From the NCBI GenBank assembly GCA_026122225.1, contig JANEZZ010001642.1:930001-994000 (forward strand): 64,000 bases of DNA, in the 5' to 3' direction. The notes beneath the pieces were generated by a model. It searched no databases, was not told where the DNA came from, and saw only the letters and a program-made list of their open reading frames with translations. Within the stretch, counting starts at the first letter, position 1. Every line of letters begins with the position of its first letter. Source of the stretch: Heloderma charlesbogerti (Eukaryota; Chordata; Lepidosauria; Squamata; Helodermatidae). The translations under genes and the position numbers were made by a program. This document shows, piece by piece, positions 46,994-59,074 of the stretch.

Positions 46994-48876
46994 GGGCCTG
47001 GTTCTCATGTCATTTTAAGCCATGGTGGCTTATATGTACACACAGTAGCTTATTTTAAAATTGACCACTGTGTGACCGGGCACACAATCAGGCAAATAAG
47101 CTACTGTGCCTATCTTTTCCCCCCTTGCCCCTCCCTCTCTGTCCTCCAGCCCGCATCCCAGGGGACCTGGTGTCAGACCATCTTGTCTGATGGCAAGACC
47201 TCCTTCCTGGCTCGAATCGCAATGGTGATAGGAGTCGGGTCCCCTATTTTAATTTCCCCAAGCCCCTTTTTGTGTACAATAGGACTAGGAATTTTTTTAA
47301 AAATCTGAACATTGGGGGGGCATTTGGATTTTGCTCCCCCTCAAATTTTTGGATTTTTAAAAATTTCCCCAGTCCCATTGTGCGCAAAAAGGGGCTTGCG
47401 GAAAATTTTGAAAATCCCAAAATGGGGTGGGTGATTTTAAAGGGGGGGGAAGGTTACAGTTACTCACTTCCCTATACGTTTCCCATGCATGGCAGGGTCC
47501 TTGCGGGGTTCCCCACATGGCCCACTACTCCCTGCCCTGGCACCCCCTCCTTCCATTAAAAAAAAAGTTTGTTTATTCATGGATGGGGTGCTTTGAATTG
47601 CCACACAAGCCTATGGAGATTACCTCCATTGACTTACAGTGGAGATTTAAAGGGTGGTCTTTTTATTTTCTTCGGTTTCCCGATGCTGCGTTGGAGCACA
47701 GCACTGGAAAACTGAAGGATACTGGCTTGCCCTCCCTTGAACCCCTTCATGTTGCCCAAACATGCAGGGGTGCAGGTGAGGAGAGCCGCTATTCACCCCT
47801 AGCAAGCTGGTTTGCTGCTTTCAGCTGCCGGCTTTGTAACATGCAAGGGGGAAGGGGAGGCAAGCCAGTATCCTTCAGTTCTCCAGCGCAGCATCAGGAG
47901 AACGAAGGAAAAGAAATTAACTTTTTCTCCATGTGTGCAAATGGGCTTCCCATTTGTGGACATAGAGAAAGTGGGTGAGTAGATCCCAAACTGGGGATCC
48001 ATATCTCCCCTGCCACACACCAGGCAACAGGACCCATGGTGGAGGGTGGGATTTCCCACCCCCAGTTTTCACGAGAAGCACTTTGAAAACCTAATGAAAG
48101 TCAATGGAGCTCATTGCTCATAGACTTCCATTACATTTTCAAAGTGCTCCTTGTGAAAATTGGGGGGGATCCAAGCCCCCCAAGTACTGTGTTGTGTCAA
48201 CAGTCTTTAGGGGGCTTGAATCCCCCCCCAGTTTTTGGCTTTTTTATTTCTGCATCCCCCCCTTATGGGCTGGAGACATTAAAAAAAGCCAAAAAACAGA
48301 GGGAGGGGTGGGGGGGGATGCCCAAGGGGATTGCAGGCCATGTTAGGAAGTGGATTTTTAGGAGTGGGGTGTTTGCCTTCCACCATGATCCTAAATAGGA
48401 AAAAGGGCCCATTTCCCCCATGTGTGCAAATGGGGAAAAAAGCAGGGAAGTTTGGGCAAGGTTCCTGGTCCCTTTTTATGCAAAAAAACAAAACAAAACA
48501 CAGGACTGGGAACATTTAAAAAAATGGGACCCAACCCCAATCAGGATTGGAGCCAGGAAGGGGGCATGGGCAGCGGCTTGGGTGCGATCACGAATGGCAG
48601 TTGTGACCCCGCTGGGCAAGAGCAGCAAGGTTTTCTGCTGTTCTTGCTAAGCAGCTCGCTGCCCAGTGCCCTAAAGCCACGCTGGAGCGCCAGACAACAC
48701 AATAAACCATTGTGGCTAAAATAAACCTCACTGGAGACTGTGGATTATAAGGGTGGCTTATTTTGGCTAAATAAACCACCATGGTTGGGGAAAACCGTTC
48801 ACAGACAAGACAAGAAATCATCATAGTTAATGCAGAAAAATAAACCATCGTGGCTTAACTTGTTGTGTGAACCCAT
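46994..48876. mobile_element. Unclassified foldback element built of serial hairpins, about 1.9 kb
   Basis: The ends are inverted: GGTTCTCATGTCATTTTAAG then CCATGGTGGCTTA on the left, and TAAACCATCGTGGCTTAACT then TGTGTGAACCCA on the right. Inside are at least six separate hairpins: 47258-47320 with 47334-47401; 47661-47738 with 47845-47917; 47921-47945 with 47949-47971; 48059-48102 with 48122-48166; 48161-48182 with 48209-48230; 48223-48246 with 48280-48303; a shorter one at 48616-48647. Near 48710-48850 the CCATGGTGGTTTA-type motif recurs several times. No transposase motif is seen, and open frames across it are hairpin by-products. It lies in TESK2 intron 1. Confidence 0.7.
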
Positions 48877-48879
48877 TCT

Positions 48880-49525
48880 TGATCTTGTTTCATGTTTTTT
48901 AAACAGATCATAGTATGAAAAATAACCTTTTACTGAGATCAGAGAGCTATATACTTGTTGCAATAAGCTAGATCACAAAACGTATGAAATACTGACTTCA
49001 TTCCAAATTTTTATTTTCGAATAGAAGGCATCAGGCAAGCTTATGTTTGATTGCCATGATGTTCCCCATCACAGTCTCAAACTAATGACATTTTTGTCAA
49101 GGTTTGTAGCAAGAAGCACATCCTGCTTCAATAGTGTAGACAAGGCTTTTGAGATCATCCACTAATTCTTAGCCTGGTAGGGTCTGGGCAGAAGCCATGC
49201 AAAGAAGAAATTGCATTCATGTTAGTTCAGCCTTGCAAAGAAATGCACCAGAGTTTACTAGCCCATTTGTCTACGTATATGAATGTTAATGATTTTGTGG
49301 TTTAAAGCAGGGGGGAACCCTAATTTTGTAAGAAGACCTTTTCTGGGCTCTTAGACCAAATTCTTAGTTGCCAAAGGCTGGTTGCAAGCCTGAGATGGAC
49401 CAGTGTGCCCTTTTTTCTCTTCTCCCCCCCTCTCCCATGTAGAGTCATGCTCTTATTATTTGTTTGGCATTCTAATGGAGATTTGGGGAAGGAAAATGGT
49501 TCAATTATGTATCCTTTGTTTTTAG
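48880..49525. other. TESK2 intron 1, distal part up to the splice acceptor
   Basis: No repeat recognised. It ends with a T-rich tract and TTTTTAG at 49525. Confidence 0.5.
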
Positions 49526-49834
49526 TATCCAGCCAGAGAAGAAGAAAAACAAATTGAGCACCGAGGATGTGAGAGATCCTCTCCTTTCTAAAGGAACCGT
49601 GTTGTTTGCAAGATGGATCGGAGTAAGCGAAATTCAATAGCAGGATTTCCACCACGTTTGGAGCGCGTTGAAGACTTTGATGGGGGTGGCGGAGGTGATG
49701 GGGCCGTGTCCCAGATGGGCAGAGTTTGGACTTCTTCATACAGGGCCTTGATAAGTGCCTTTTCAAGACTTACACGACTTGATGACTTTTCCTGTGAGAA
49801 AATAGGATCTGGTTTCTTCTCTGAGGTATTCAAG
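49526..49834 (+). CDS. TESK2: TESK2 first coding exon (testis-associated actin-remodelling kinase 2), N-terminal 74 residues
   Basis: The exon starts after a polypyrimidine-TTTTTAG acceptor (ends 49525), carries 87 nt of 5' UTR, and starts translation at 49613. The first residues [15 protein letters not shown], a polyglycine stretch (residues 24-28) and the segment [19 protein letters not shown] match my memory of the vertebrate TESK2 N terminus. The exon ends at residue 74 in phase 0 with AAG/GTGGGT, just after the kinase glycine-rich loop (IGSGFFSEV, residues 64-72). TESK2 is a dual-specificity LIMK/TESK-family protein kinase that phosphorylates cofilin and so regulates actin dynamics. The catalytic Lys, HRD and DFG regions must lie on later exons, which are not in the 14 kb that follows, so intron 2 exceeds 14 kb. 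No in-frame stop or frameshift is visible. The feature interval includes the 5' UTR part; coding begins at 49613. Confidence 0.92.
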
Positions 49835-51400
49835 GTGGGTAACTAACCTTAAGAGTTCTTCCCTTTCCCTATTTTTCATATAGTAAATGTAGCGAGATAT
49901 ATTCTCTTCTAGTTTGCTTTGTAGAGCTTTTGACTGTGCTCTGCTTAAGTTCAATGAGTGACAGGACATTTAAATGTCTTGAATCATTAATTTGTTACCT
50001 GTAAGAGTGTTTCTGGGAAATGTAAAGCACAATTTATTTGAGTGTTGAGTGACGCACCTATATTAAATACATGCATACACTTAATATGAATTGGAAGGCT
50101 TGCAGAAATGTATACATCTTATTTAAATATTTAGGACTCTTTTCCAGATTGAAACAAGGTGACTTGCATCACAAAAAAAGGTAATTAAAGAAAATATAAA
50201 AATGGGAAAACAATCAAGATGTTCAAATGTAAAACTAGGAGACTCCTAGTACTGTTACCTGTATTCTTAAAGAATTAAACATTTGCTAAACAGAGTCCTT
50301 GAAGTTTCTCGGGCACCTAACGTAGCCTTCAAGCACACCTCCTTAAAGACAGAATTCTACAGAATAGGGGCTGCCATGGTACCTGTTCATCAACTACTCC
50401 CAGTTACTCAAGTTTACCATAGATCCTAAGTCCAAATGGGAATAGGACTTCAAAAAATAAATTCTGCTTTATCACAGAGATCAAATTAACAGAATACGGT
50501 AACTGACACCTGCAATTACTTCTTTATGACACCTTACATTGTTTGTTTGAATACCAAATACCTGCTTAGAAGCAGTACTCTGGCCTTTAAAAAGCCTGAC
50601 CTAGATGTGGAGATTCATGCTTCTTACTGCTGCATCAGTCTTCCCAACCATTCAAAATTATTAAAATTAAAAGTGCAAACCTAGCTTAAGATTAGAGCAT
50701 ATGAGCTGTCTGAAACATTTTAATATCTGAAAAGAATACATTTTATTTACAAAAAGAGGTAGAAATTAAACCTCAATAGCAGGTGAAAAACAATGCATAT
50801 CTGCGTTCCTGTACTTGTCAGGTGCAGACTAATTTTAGATAATTTAAAGGAGTAGATCTTGCCTCATGATCTTCTGCCCCATAGAGTGGTTCAATAATAT
50901 CCCATTGTTGGACATCTCCATTGCAGGCAATTCAAGTATGCATAGTTAAAGATAAGTTGAAGACAAAACCCCACTTACTAACCCTACATTTTATGAACAA
51001 AGTATATAAGATGTAATGGGGGGGGGGGTAAGGAGAAAATGAGACTTCCTGGGGAAATCAACCAATCTTGCAGTCTTCCCTTTTAGCTGCCTGGATGACT
51101 TTCCTAGGCACCTTTTAGCCTCTGGCCACTAAGGGGAAATTATTTGAATGGTCTCCCTTCTCTGATTTTTAATTAAAAGCTCTGAGATTGCAGGGCCTTG
51201 GTCCATGGCATCAGTAACATACTAATTGTGCTGAATTCTCTCTCTAACTTACAATGTATATCAGAATTCTCTCTGACTTGAAACATCCATCAGATGGGTT
51301 GGGGATGGCACAGTCTAGACTTAATATACATGGGTCATTGTTAATGGAGGCCAAGGAGTTAACATGTTTTCTGCAGGCCATTTGCAAACGTCCCATATAT
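49835..51400. other. TESK2 intron 2, proximal part
   Basis: Starts with the donor GTGGGT. No further TESK2 exon or recognised repeat; a run of G lies near 51018-51027. Confidence 0.5.
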
Positions 51401-51912
51401 AAGGCAGGGTGGATAAAAATTGATGATTTTTTAAAAAGCAGATTTAATTTTTTTAAATTGGATTGTTTTGGTTTAATTTTTTTAAGTCTTAAATAAAATA
51501 CAGAATTTCTCTCTCATTGGAAAAATAACATAATTAGCATTAAGACCTCATAACATGCTAAACATGCACTGACAGTCTCATAAAAATAATGGCTGTGTCA
51601 CACACTGGTTGCTATGAAATTCAATCAAACATGGACGTTCATTTTAGTTTTTCATTCCATGAAAATGGCTCTGTCCAGCATAACTACCAGCTCTTGCTTC
51701 TTGAAAGATCTGGGCTTTTGGTTTCTGTTTCTCTGACTAAAGTCACATTGCAAAGACATAGGGTGGGTAGAGTTGTTGTTCTGCTTAAGTGACAGTGGAG
51801 CTGGGCCAGGGAAGGCAGAGGAAATAATTAAGACAGAAAGACAATATAGCACAGTGGATAAAAATCAGTGATTTTTTAAAAAATGAATTGGAATTTTTAA
51901 AATGTAAATACT

Positions 51913-51999
51913 AAAGGTTGTGTCCAATGCTAGACCTACTTAGAGTAGACCCACAAATTAATGGGACAAATTAAGTTAGACTAACATTGGGTGTATAAC
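51913..51999. repeat. Short palindromic MITE, GGTTGTATCCAATG group
   Basis: AGGTTGTGTCCAATGCTAG at one end and TAACATTGGGTGTATAACCC at the other, related to 18112-18194. Confidence 0.55.
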
Positions 52000-52429
52000 C
52001 CCTAAATTTATGTTAAATAATCACTACGTCAGCATTATGTGATCAGGATATAAGCACATTAGCCATACATTCAATCTCTAAATTGAATCAATGCCTACCA
52101 GATACATTGAGTTAAAGGAGGCTTTACTATCCAAATGAAGAACCATCTGATAATTTTTCAAATATGAACATTTACACTCTACCCAAATGTAGGCATTTCA
52201 TTTTCACCTGATGAAAATAAACTTTTAATCTGCCCAAGAACTGTAAAACCTTGCTTTGACCTACTAGTCGTGAGCATTACATTTTTGTTTCATACTTCGT
52301 TTTGTGAGGATAAGACTAGGCCAAGACAGAGTGAAGTAGAAAGGAGCAACACTGGAAAGGAAAAAGAAGAAAAATTCTCCTGTGTGCATCTGCCTGTATT
52401 GTCATACTGAATCTGCAGTTCTTGACCTA

Positions 52430-52505
52430 TTTGCCTGGGAGTAAGACCAGTTTACCTCAATGGAACTTATTTCTGAGTAGACATGTATAGGATTATGCTG
52501 TTAAT
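52430..52505. repeat. Short MITE, AGGATTATGCTG group
   Basis: GGGAGTAAGACCAGTTTACC, TCAATGGAACTTATTTCTGA, GTAGACATGTATAGGATTAT matches the group at 26428. Confidence 0.5.
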
Positions 52506-52555
52506 CTCAAACTGTCATGGCTTCTGGTCATAAGAAAGACCCTATACAGGAGTAT

Positions 52556-52760
52556 TTTATTTATTTGATTTGTACATCACCTTTCTACAAAGAAAATGGC
52601 ACTCAAGGCAGCTTACAGTCATAGATAAATAAAACATGAATAAAGTAATAATAAAACAAATACATTAAAAACAGAACTAAAAACAGAACAATAATAGAAT
52701 ATTCCTTCCATAGGTAGAAAAGGAAAGCATGCAAAATAAACAGTGAGGCAAAGAGATGGA
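52556..52760 (-). repeat. LINE 3' end fragment
   Basis: TTTATTTATTTGATTTGTAC, ATCACCTTTCTACAAAG and CAAGGCAGCTTACAGTC form a reversed 3' terminus, followed by A-rich sequence. Confidence 0.45.
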
Positions 52761-53429
52761 AAGCCTGCAAGAATGGAACAGCATAAATAGTACTATATTT
52801 AGTTGTAAACCTACATGTTTTAGTGGTCAGATTTACACCATTGTTCAGGAAATAATATTAAAGTTTTAGTGGGAAACTTGATTTAAATAAGTGATTTCAA
52901 TGTTCCCATGTTGCTGATTTTAAATCAGTTTATGCTAATTTTAAACCACCCTGATTTAAACTCTATATTCTAATTGGCTTCTAATTCTTGTTGTAGTGAA
53001 TTGGGTCCTCTTAAACCTACAACTCTGGCTTGAGCTTGTGTGTACTATGCAGACATTGGTCATGCAGAATTGTGATATTATGCTTCCTTGTAGACCAAAA
53101 GAAAAGGTCCTCAACTGCATTTTACCCATATATAGAACTTGGGTACTAAGGTTATCTTGTTGCATTTGGTAATGCAATAATATTTAAAGTGACCTTCAGT
53201 TGTAAATAATATGGCATTATGATATCTTAACCTGCAGCTTTCAGTTTCTACCACATAGGTCTCTAATGTCTGAGCTTAAAGAGCTGCCTAGTCTGTTTCA
53301 AAGAAAAACAAATGTTCCGAATAGACAGTTCTTTTCCATGTGTTTTTGATTCTGGATGTTCTGGGTCATACCCATGACAATGTAGGCCATCTGGGAAATG
53401 CAATTTGAGTTCAACAGCATTGTATCCAG

Positions 53430-53456
53430 TAACTAACTAACTAACTAACTCTCTCT

Positions 53457-53549
<93 letters not shown>
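53430..53549. repeat. Compound microsatellite (AACT)n-(CT)n-(CA)n
   Basis: (AACT)5 from 53430, then about 57 bp of CT repeats with one AAT interruption, then about 43 bp of CA repeats, all contiguous. Confidence 0.97.
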
Positions 53550-53551
<2 letters not shown>

Positions 53552-53554
53552 CTG

Positions 53555-56345
53555 TGAGTGAGACTGCTTCTGCCTTCAGTTTTATGTTCAGAATCTTTTC
53601 ATTAAATTAACAAACCATGCTAGGAATGTATTACACACAGAAATCATCACATTAGCCAGGTACAAAACACTAATTCCTCCCACCCCCATGTGTGACTGGA
53701 AAGCACTTTTGTGCACATTTGGAGGAAGAGAATATTTACTTTCACCAGCAGCTCTTCATGCCTCATGCATGGGTTGCTGTTCTAGAGTGTCCCCCAACCT
53801 TGAGAGGCTTCTGGGTGGTGGGGTTGCTACCAGAAGGTGGGGAGAACTGAAAAACTGCACATGACAAATAGAATACTGCCTAGGGTACGTTGTATCCATT
53901 CATTGGGACTAATACTTGACAAACTCATACAAAAGAACAGTCAAACATTACCTTCAGCTTTCTTCTTGTTTAATGAAGGTCTCACTTTCTTCCAGTGTTT
54001 TAGGCTACTTTTCCTTTTTACAAAGGACAGAATCTATTTGATCAGGAACCTCCATTTATAATCTATACCCACTTTCTGAAAAACAGAAGTGATAGACTGA
54101 AAACATCCTCCAAGTGCTCAAAATCACTGCAGAGAGATCTGCTTAAAGTTGTATAAATGATTTGTTTATTATCAAACTTGGATGTTGCCAAAATGTTTGA
54201 ACTAATTACAACTCATCATACTAGAATTACACAAGTACATCTCTGGGCATATTAGACTCTGAAAGTTTAGATAGCTTATAGCTTGCTCTAATTTATCCTT
54301 ATCCTCTGTCCCTTCAGATATTCTATGAATAACAAGATTGTCAAGATATGTTGTCCAGATCCTCCATCTGGTTTATTCATGGACTGTTAATATTATGTAT
54401 TTGATTAACATAACACTTTAGGATAGGTAGGATAGCCACATTCTCTATTCGAAAGAATAGTATAGTTTAGAATATTAGTGCAGTCTTCTCTCAAAATCAT
54501 GTCTTAGTTGGCATTTTATTTCATCATTTTGGTTATTATTCCCCTTCCTTCCTTATTCTACCCTGCTGACATATCCTATGGGGGAGGATCCTTGCTTACT
54601 TTAGGATTCCAGTGCAAGTTGCCCCAGAAACAGACCACAGGCATTTCATCTACAGTCACATGTGTACCTTTTTCATTCTGTGGTGTTTAGATCAGCTGTG
54701 GGCAACATTTGTTGCTGCGCATAATTTACACGCACACATGTGAGTAATGACGAATGCAGATCGAAGGGGGCTTTAACCCAAGGTATGGTATGTGCACACA
54801 GCAGATTTATGCAGTATGCTCTTAATAAAGTGGGGAATTGCTACTTATAAAATGGGGAAATTAGTTCCAAAATCAGACTAAATGTTTACATATTTTTGTT
54901 CTTAAAATACACATCCACATTTGTTACAGAAGAGGCAAAACAACTTTAGCCATCATCTAGCACAGCAATGGGCAACACACACAAAATCAGCAGTTTGCCA
55001 TTGAGTTTTTTTTTTTGACAAACTGCTACAGAGTCTTAAATTTAGCAGATTTTTTGCTGTTACCGTACTATTGAAATTTCACGGTGCAGCAGCAGGAGTG
55101 CAGCGCTCAGGGGTGTCTGGGGTCTGGGAAGTGGCCCCCACCCTTGCCCTAGCACATGGGCTAGTATACGAGTTCTTTTAGTTCTAATGATAAGGTAAAG
55201 ATGATGATTGAGGGAAATTGACATTTGCCAAATAAGGAGCAGAGGGTGATTTTATGGAAATGGCAAGAGAGGAAATTGGGATGCTATGCCATCAAGGGAG
55301 CTGGTGATGATGGTGGGCTGTGGGGGTAGAGATTGATAGATTTATGAGAAAAGGAAAAGAAACAGAGCAGGCGTGGCTATAATTACCTGACTTCAGAGGA
55401 AAAGGACTAAATCTGCTGGTTGGTTGCAAAATGTTAGAAAAATGCTGTGGGCTGACTACCCTTGGGTTTCTCAGCTTTGGTTACAAATTCAAAATGGTTC
55501 AAAAGCCTTAACCTAATTATTGAAAATGAGCTGCATCATGTTATCTATAATCCAAAGAAAAGGCCTTTGGATGGGCGATATTGGGGGAGACTTAACAGAG
55601 GTGTAGCCATTATTAGGGGTCCCGGTGCCATCACAATTTGATTAAAAATAGTATTCGAAGGGAAAGGCTTGAAACTGCGGTTTTTCCCTGGGACTCCCAA
55701 TAATATTAGGAAATTGTGCATTTGTCTAGAGACTTAATAATCACTTCCCAGTTCTCTAGACTCTTATTAACCACCTCCACTCTTGAACTTAGAGCTGACG
55801 GCTCACGTGTATGATACAGTCCCCTACTAGGCACTGGAATGATTGGATGGAGCTGGCAGGTTTCACTGCATTATGCATGGAACCTAGCTCTGGACACAGT
55901 GGGGCACTGGGGGGCAGGGGAAAACTTTGCCTCTGGGTATGTAAGGTAAACAGATTTCTCTGGGTAAACACAAGAAGATGGCTAAATAGAAAAGTGGGAA
56001 CAGTCATTCTGAAACGATGGGATAGGTAGGTGCCAGAGTGGAGTAGAGAATTGTGCCAGGCAGCAGCAACAAGGAATTATTTTCAGAGATAAGACCCAAT
56101 AACGTAAGGGATGCCCGTGCAGAAAGAATGAACTGTTGCCCAAGCTCCAGAGCAATAATAGAGTTTGAAGCAAGGTACAAAGAGCTCCATGGCTAAGAGG
56201 CTGGACCAAGGATGGGTCAAAACAAAGGAAATAATACTTGGTTCTGGTAAATGAATAGAAAGTTCAGGGAGGTTCCTTGCCTCTTCATTAATTTTCATTT
56301 GATGACTATACAGGGCCGGAGTTTTGTAGTAGTACATAACAGTTT
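53555..56345. other. TESK2 intron 2, no feature recognised
   Basis: AT-rich DNA; no TESK2 exon and no confident repeat. Confidence 0.45.
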
Positions 56346-56718
56346 TGAGCACTGTAGTAGTTGTTGTTCAGTCATTCAGTCGTGTCTGACTCTTGGTGAC
56401 CCCATGGACCATAGCACGCCAGGTCTTCCTGTCCTGTGCTCTCTCCCAGAGTGTGCTCAAGTCCATATTCATTGCATCGGTGATGCTGTCTAGCCATCTC
56501 ATCCTCTGCCATCTCCTTCTCCTTTTGCCTTCAATCTTTCCCAGCATCAGGGTCTTTTCCAGGGAGTTTTCTCTTCGCATTAGGTGGCCAAAATATTTGA
56601 GCTTCAGCTTCAGTATCTGTCCTTCCAATGAGTAGTCAGGGTTGATTTCCTTTAGGATGGACTGATTTGACCTCCTTGCAGTCCAGGGGACTCGTCAGAG
56701 TCTTCTCCAGCACCACAG

Positions 56719-57609
56719 TTAGAAAGCATCGATTCTTTGGCGCTCAGCCTTCCTTATAGTCCAGCTCTCATAGCCATATGTTGCTACTGGGATAACCATA
56801 GCTTTGATTATACAAACCTTTGTCAGCAAGGTGATGTCTCTGCTTCTTACTATGCTGTCCAGGTTTGCCATAGCTTTCCTCCCAAGGAGCAAGCGTCTTT
56901 TAATTTCATGGCTATAGTCACCGTCTGCAGTGATCTTGGAGCCCAAGAAAATAAAATCTGTCACTGCTTCCATTTCTTCCCCTTCTATATGCCAGGAAGT
57001 AATGGGGCCAGATGCCATGATCTTAGTTTTTTTAATGTTGAGTTTCAAACCAGCTTTTGCACTCTCCACTTTCACCCTCAACAAGAGGCTCTTTAGATCC
57101 TCTTTGCTTTCTGCCATTAGGGGGGTATCATCTGCATATCTGAGGTTGTTGATAATTCTCCTGGCAATCTTAATTCCGACCTGTGATTCATCCAGCCTGG
57201 CGTTTCTCATGATGTACTCTGCATATAAATTAAATAAGCAGGGCGACAATATACAGCCTTGTCGTACTCCTTTCCCAGTTCTGAACCAATCGGTTGTTCC
57301 ATGTCCGGTTCTTACTGTTGCTTCTTGACCCTCGTACAGGTTTCTCAGGAGACAGGTAAGGTGGTCTGGTACTTCCATCTCTTTAAGAATTTGCCACAGT
57401 TTGTTGTGATCCCCACAATCAAAGGCTTTAGCGAAGTCAGTGAAGCAGAAATAGACGTTTTTCTGGAATTCTCTTGCTTTCTCCATGATCCAGTGAATGT
57501 TGGTGATTTGATCTCTAGTTCCTCTGCCTCCTCGGAACCCAGCTTGTACTTCCGGTAGTTCTTGGTTCACATACTGCTGAAGCCTAGCTTGTAGGATTTT
57601 GAGCATCAC
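56719..57609 (-). pseudogene. BovB reverse transcriptase segment
   Basis: Open for 296 codons on the minus strand. Motifs in order: GFRGGRGTRDQI, CFTDFAKAFDCGDHNKLW (first catalytic Asp), GVRQGCILSPCLFNLYAEYI, NNLRYADDTPLMAES (catalytic YADD), LKLNIKKTKIMA, FIFLGSKITADGDYSHEIKR, and the post-RT segment ATYGYESWTIRK. These blocks match RTE/BovB reverse transcriptase. The 5' join to the endonuclease part and the 3' end are frameshifted, so it is a decayed ORF2, not a host gene. Confidence 0.92.
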
Positions 57610-57957
57610 CTTGCTGGCATGTGAAATGAGCGCAATTGTACAATAGTTTGAACACTATTTGGCATTGCCCTTCTTTGGAATTGGAATGTAAACTGACCTT
57701 TTCCAGTCTTGTGGCCACTGTTGAGTGTTCCAAATTTGTTGGCATATTGAGTGCAGCACTTTAACAGCATCATCTTTTAGGATCTTAAATAGCTCAGCTG
57801 GAATACTGTCATCTCCGCTAGCTTTGTTGTTAGTAATGCTTCCTAAGGCCCACTTGACTTCACTCTCGAGGATGTCCAGCTCAAGTTCAGTGACCGCACT
57901 ATCATGGCTATCAGGGACATTCAGATCTTTCCTGTATAGTTCTTCTGTGTATTCTTT

Positions 57958-58653
57958 CTACCTCTTCTTAATCTCATCTGCTTCTGTTAGGTCCCTGCCT
58001 TTGTCCTTTATCATGCCCGTCTTTGCACAAGACGTTCCCTTGAGATCTCCAATTTTCTTGAAAATATCTCTAGTCTTTCCCATTATGTTGTTTTCCTTGA
58101 TTTCTTTGCACTGTTCATTTAAGAAGGCCTTCTTGTCTCTCCTTGCTATTTCCTGGAAATCTGCATTCAGTTGGGTATATCTTCCCCTTTCTCCCTTGCT
58201 TTTCGCTTCCCTTCTTTCCTCAGCTACTTGTAAAGCCTCCTCAGACAGCCACTTGGCTTTCTTGCATTTCTTTTTCTTGGGGATGGATTGAGTTGCTGCC
58301 TTCTGAACAATGTTACGGACCTCCGTCCATAGTTCCTCAGGCACTCTGTCTATCAGGTCTAATCCCTGAAATCTATTCCTCACCTCCACTGTGTATTCAT
58401 AAGGGATATGATTGAGGTCATACCTGAACGGTTTAGTGGTTTTCCCGACGTTCTTCAATTTAAGCCGAAATTTTGCAAGAAGCAGCTCATGATCTGAGCC
58501 ACAGTCAGCTCCAGGTCTTGTTTTGACTGACTGTATAGAGCTTCTCCATCTTTGGCTGCAAAGTACATAATCAGTCTGATTTCGATATTGACCATCTGGT
58601 GATGTCAATCTTGCCATCTCATGTTTGACCACCTCCAGCTTACCTTGATTCAT
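57958..58653 (-). pseudogene. BovB ORF2 N-terminal part with in-frame endonuclease deletion
   Basis: Open for 231 codons. It starts NQGKLEVVKHEMARL (endonuclease N terminus), then jumps directly to TSPDGQYRNQTDYVL and GADCGSDHELLLAKF (endonuclease C terminus, with the conserved SDH), followed by the linker RYTQLNADFQEIARRDKKAF. Comparison with the copy at 18352-19958 shows 489 bp (163 codons) missing, equivalent to 19022-19510 there, with the same frame on both sides. Confidence 0.88.
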
Positions 58654-59074
58654 TGATCTGACATTCCAGGTTCCTAAACAATATTGTTCTTTACAGCACT
58701 GGACTTTTCACCACCAGACACATCCACAGCTGAGCGTCCTTTCGGCTTTGGCCCAGCCGCTTCACTCTTTCTGGCGCTACTTGGAAATACCCTCTGCTCT
58801 TCCCCAGTAGTATATTGGACACCTTCCAGCCTGAGGGGTTCATCTTCCAGTGTCATATCTTTTAGCCTTGTGATATGTTCCATGAGGTTTTCTTGGCAAG
58901 AATACTGGAGTGGGTTGCCACTTCCTTCTCCAGTGTACCACATTTTGTCAGATCTCTCTGCCATGACCAGTCCGTCTTGGGTGGCCCTGCACAGCATAGC
59001 TGATGGCTTCACTGAGTTACGCAAGCCCCTTCGCCACAACAAGGCAGTGATCCATGAAGGGGACTGTAGTAGTA

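Larger units (their letters stand above)
51405..52953. mobile_element. Possible long hAT-like element with CAGGGTGG ends
   Basis: Left end CAGGGTGGATAAAAATTGAT and right end TTTTAAACCACCCTG are inverted. A second start-like copy GTGGATAAAAATCAGTGATT lies at 51856. Other repeats are nested inside (51913-51999, 52430-52505, 52556-52760). No coding frame survives. It may instead be two or three separate short elements. Confidence 0.4.
56361..59062 (-). mobile_element. BovB (RTE) LINE, 2.7 kb, with target-site duplication and endonuclease deletion
   Basis: A minus-strand non-LTR element flanked by an exact 10-bp duplication ACTGTAGTAG (56351-56360 and 59063-59072). The 5' end is at 59062 (CCCCTTCATGG) and the 3' end carries CGACTGAATGACTGAACAAC before 56361. 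It encodes the endonuclease start, linker and a long RT segment, but most of the endonuclease is deleted relative to 18352-19958. Several frames are open for hundreds of codons, so the insertion is fairly young, yet the copy cannot encode a complete ORF2. Confidence 0.93.

Noticed and set aside
47427..47978. 183-codon open frame inside the serial-hairpin element
   Set aside because: It spans both arms of an inverted repeat and has no transposase or other motif.
56719..57609. Reverse transcriptase as a domesticated host gene
   Set aside because: It lies inside a LINE with a target-site duplication, has flanking frameshifts and no host-type exon structure.
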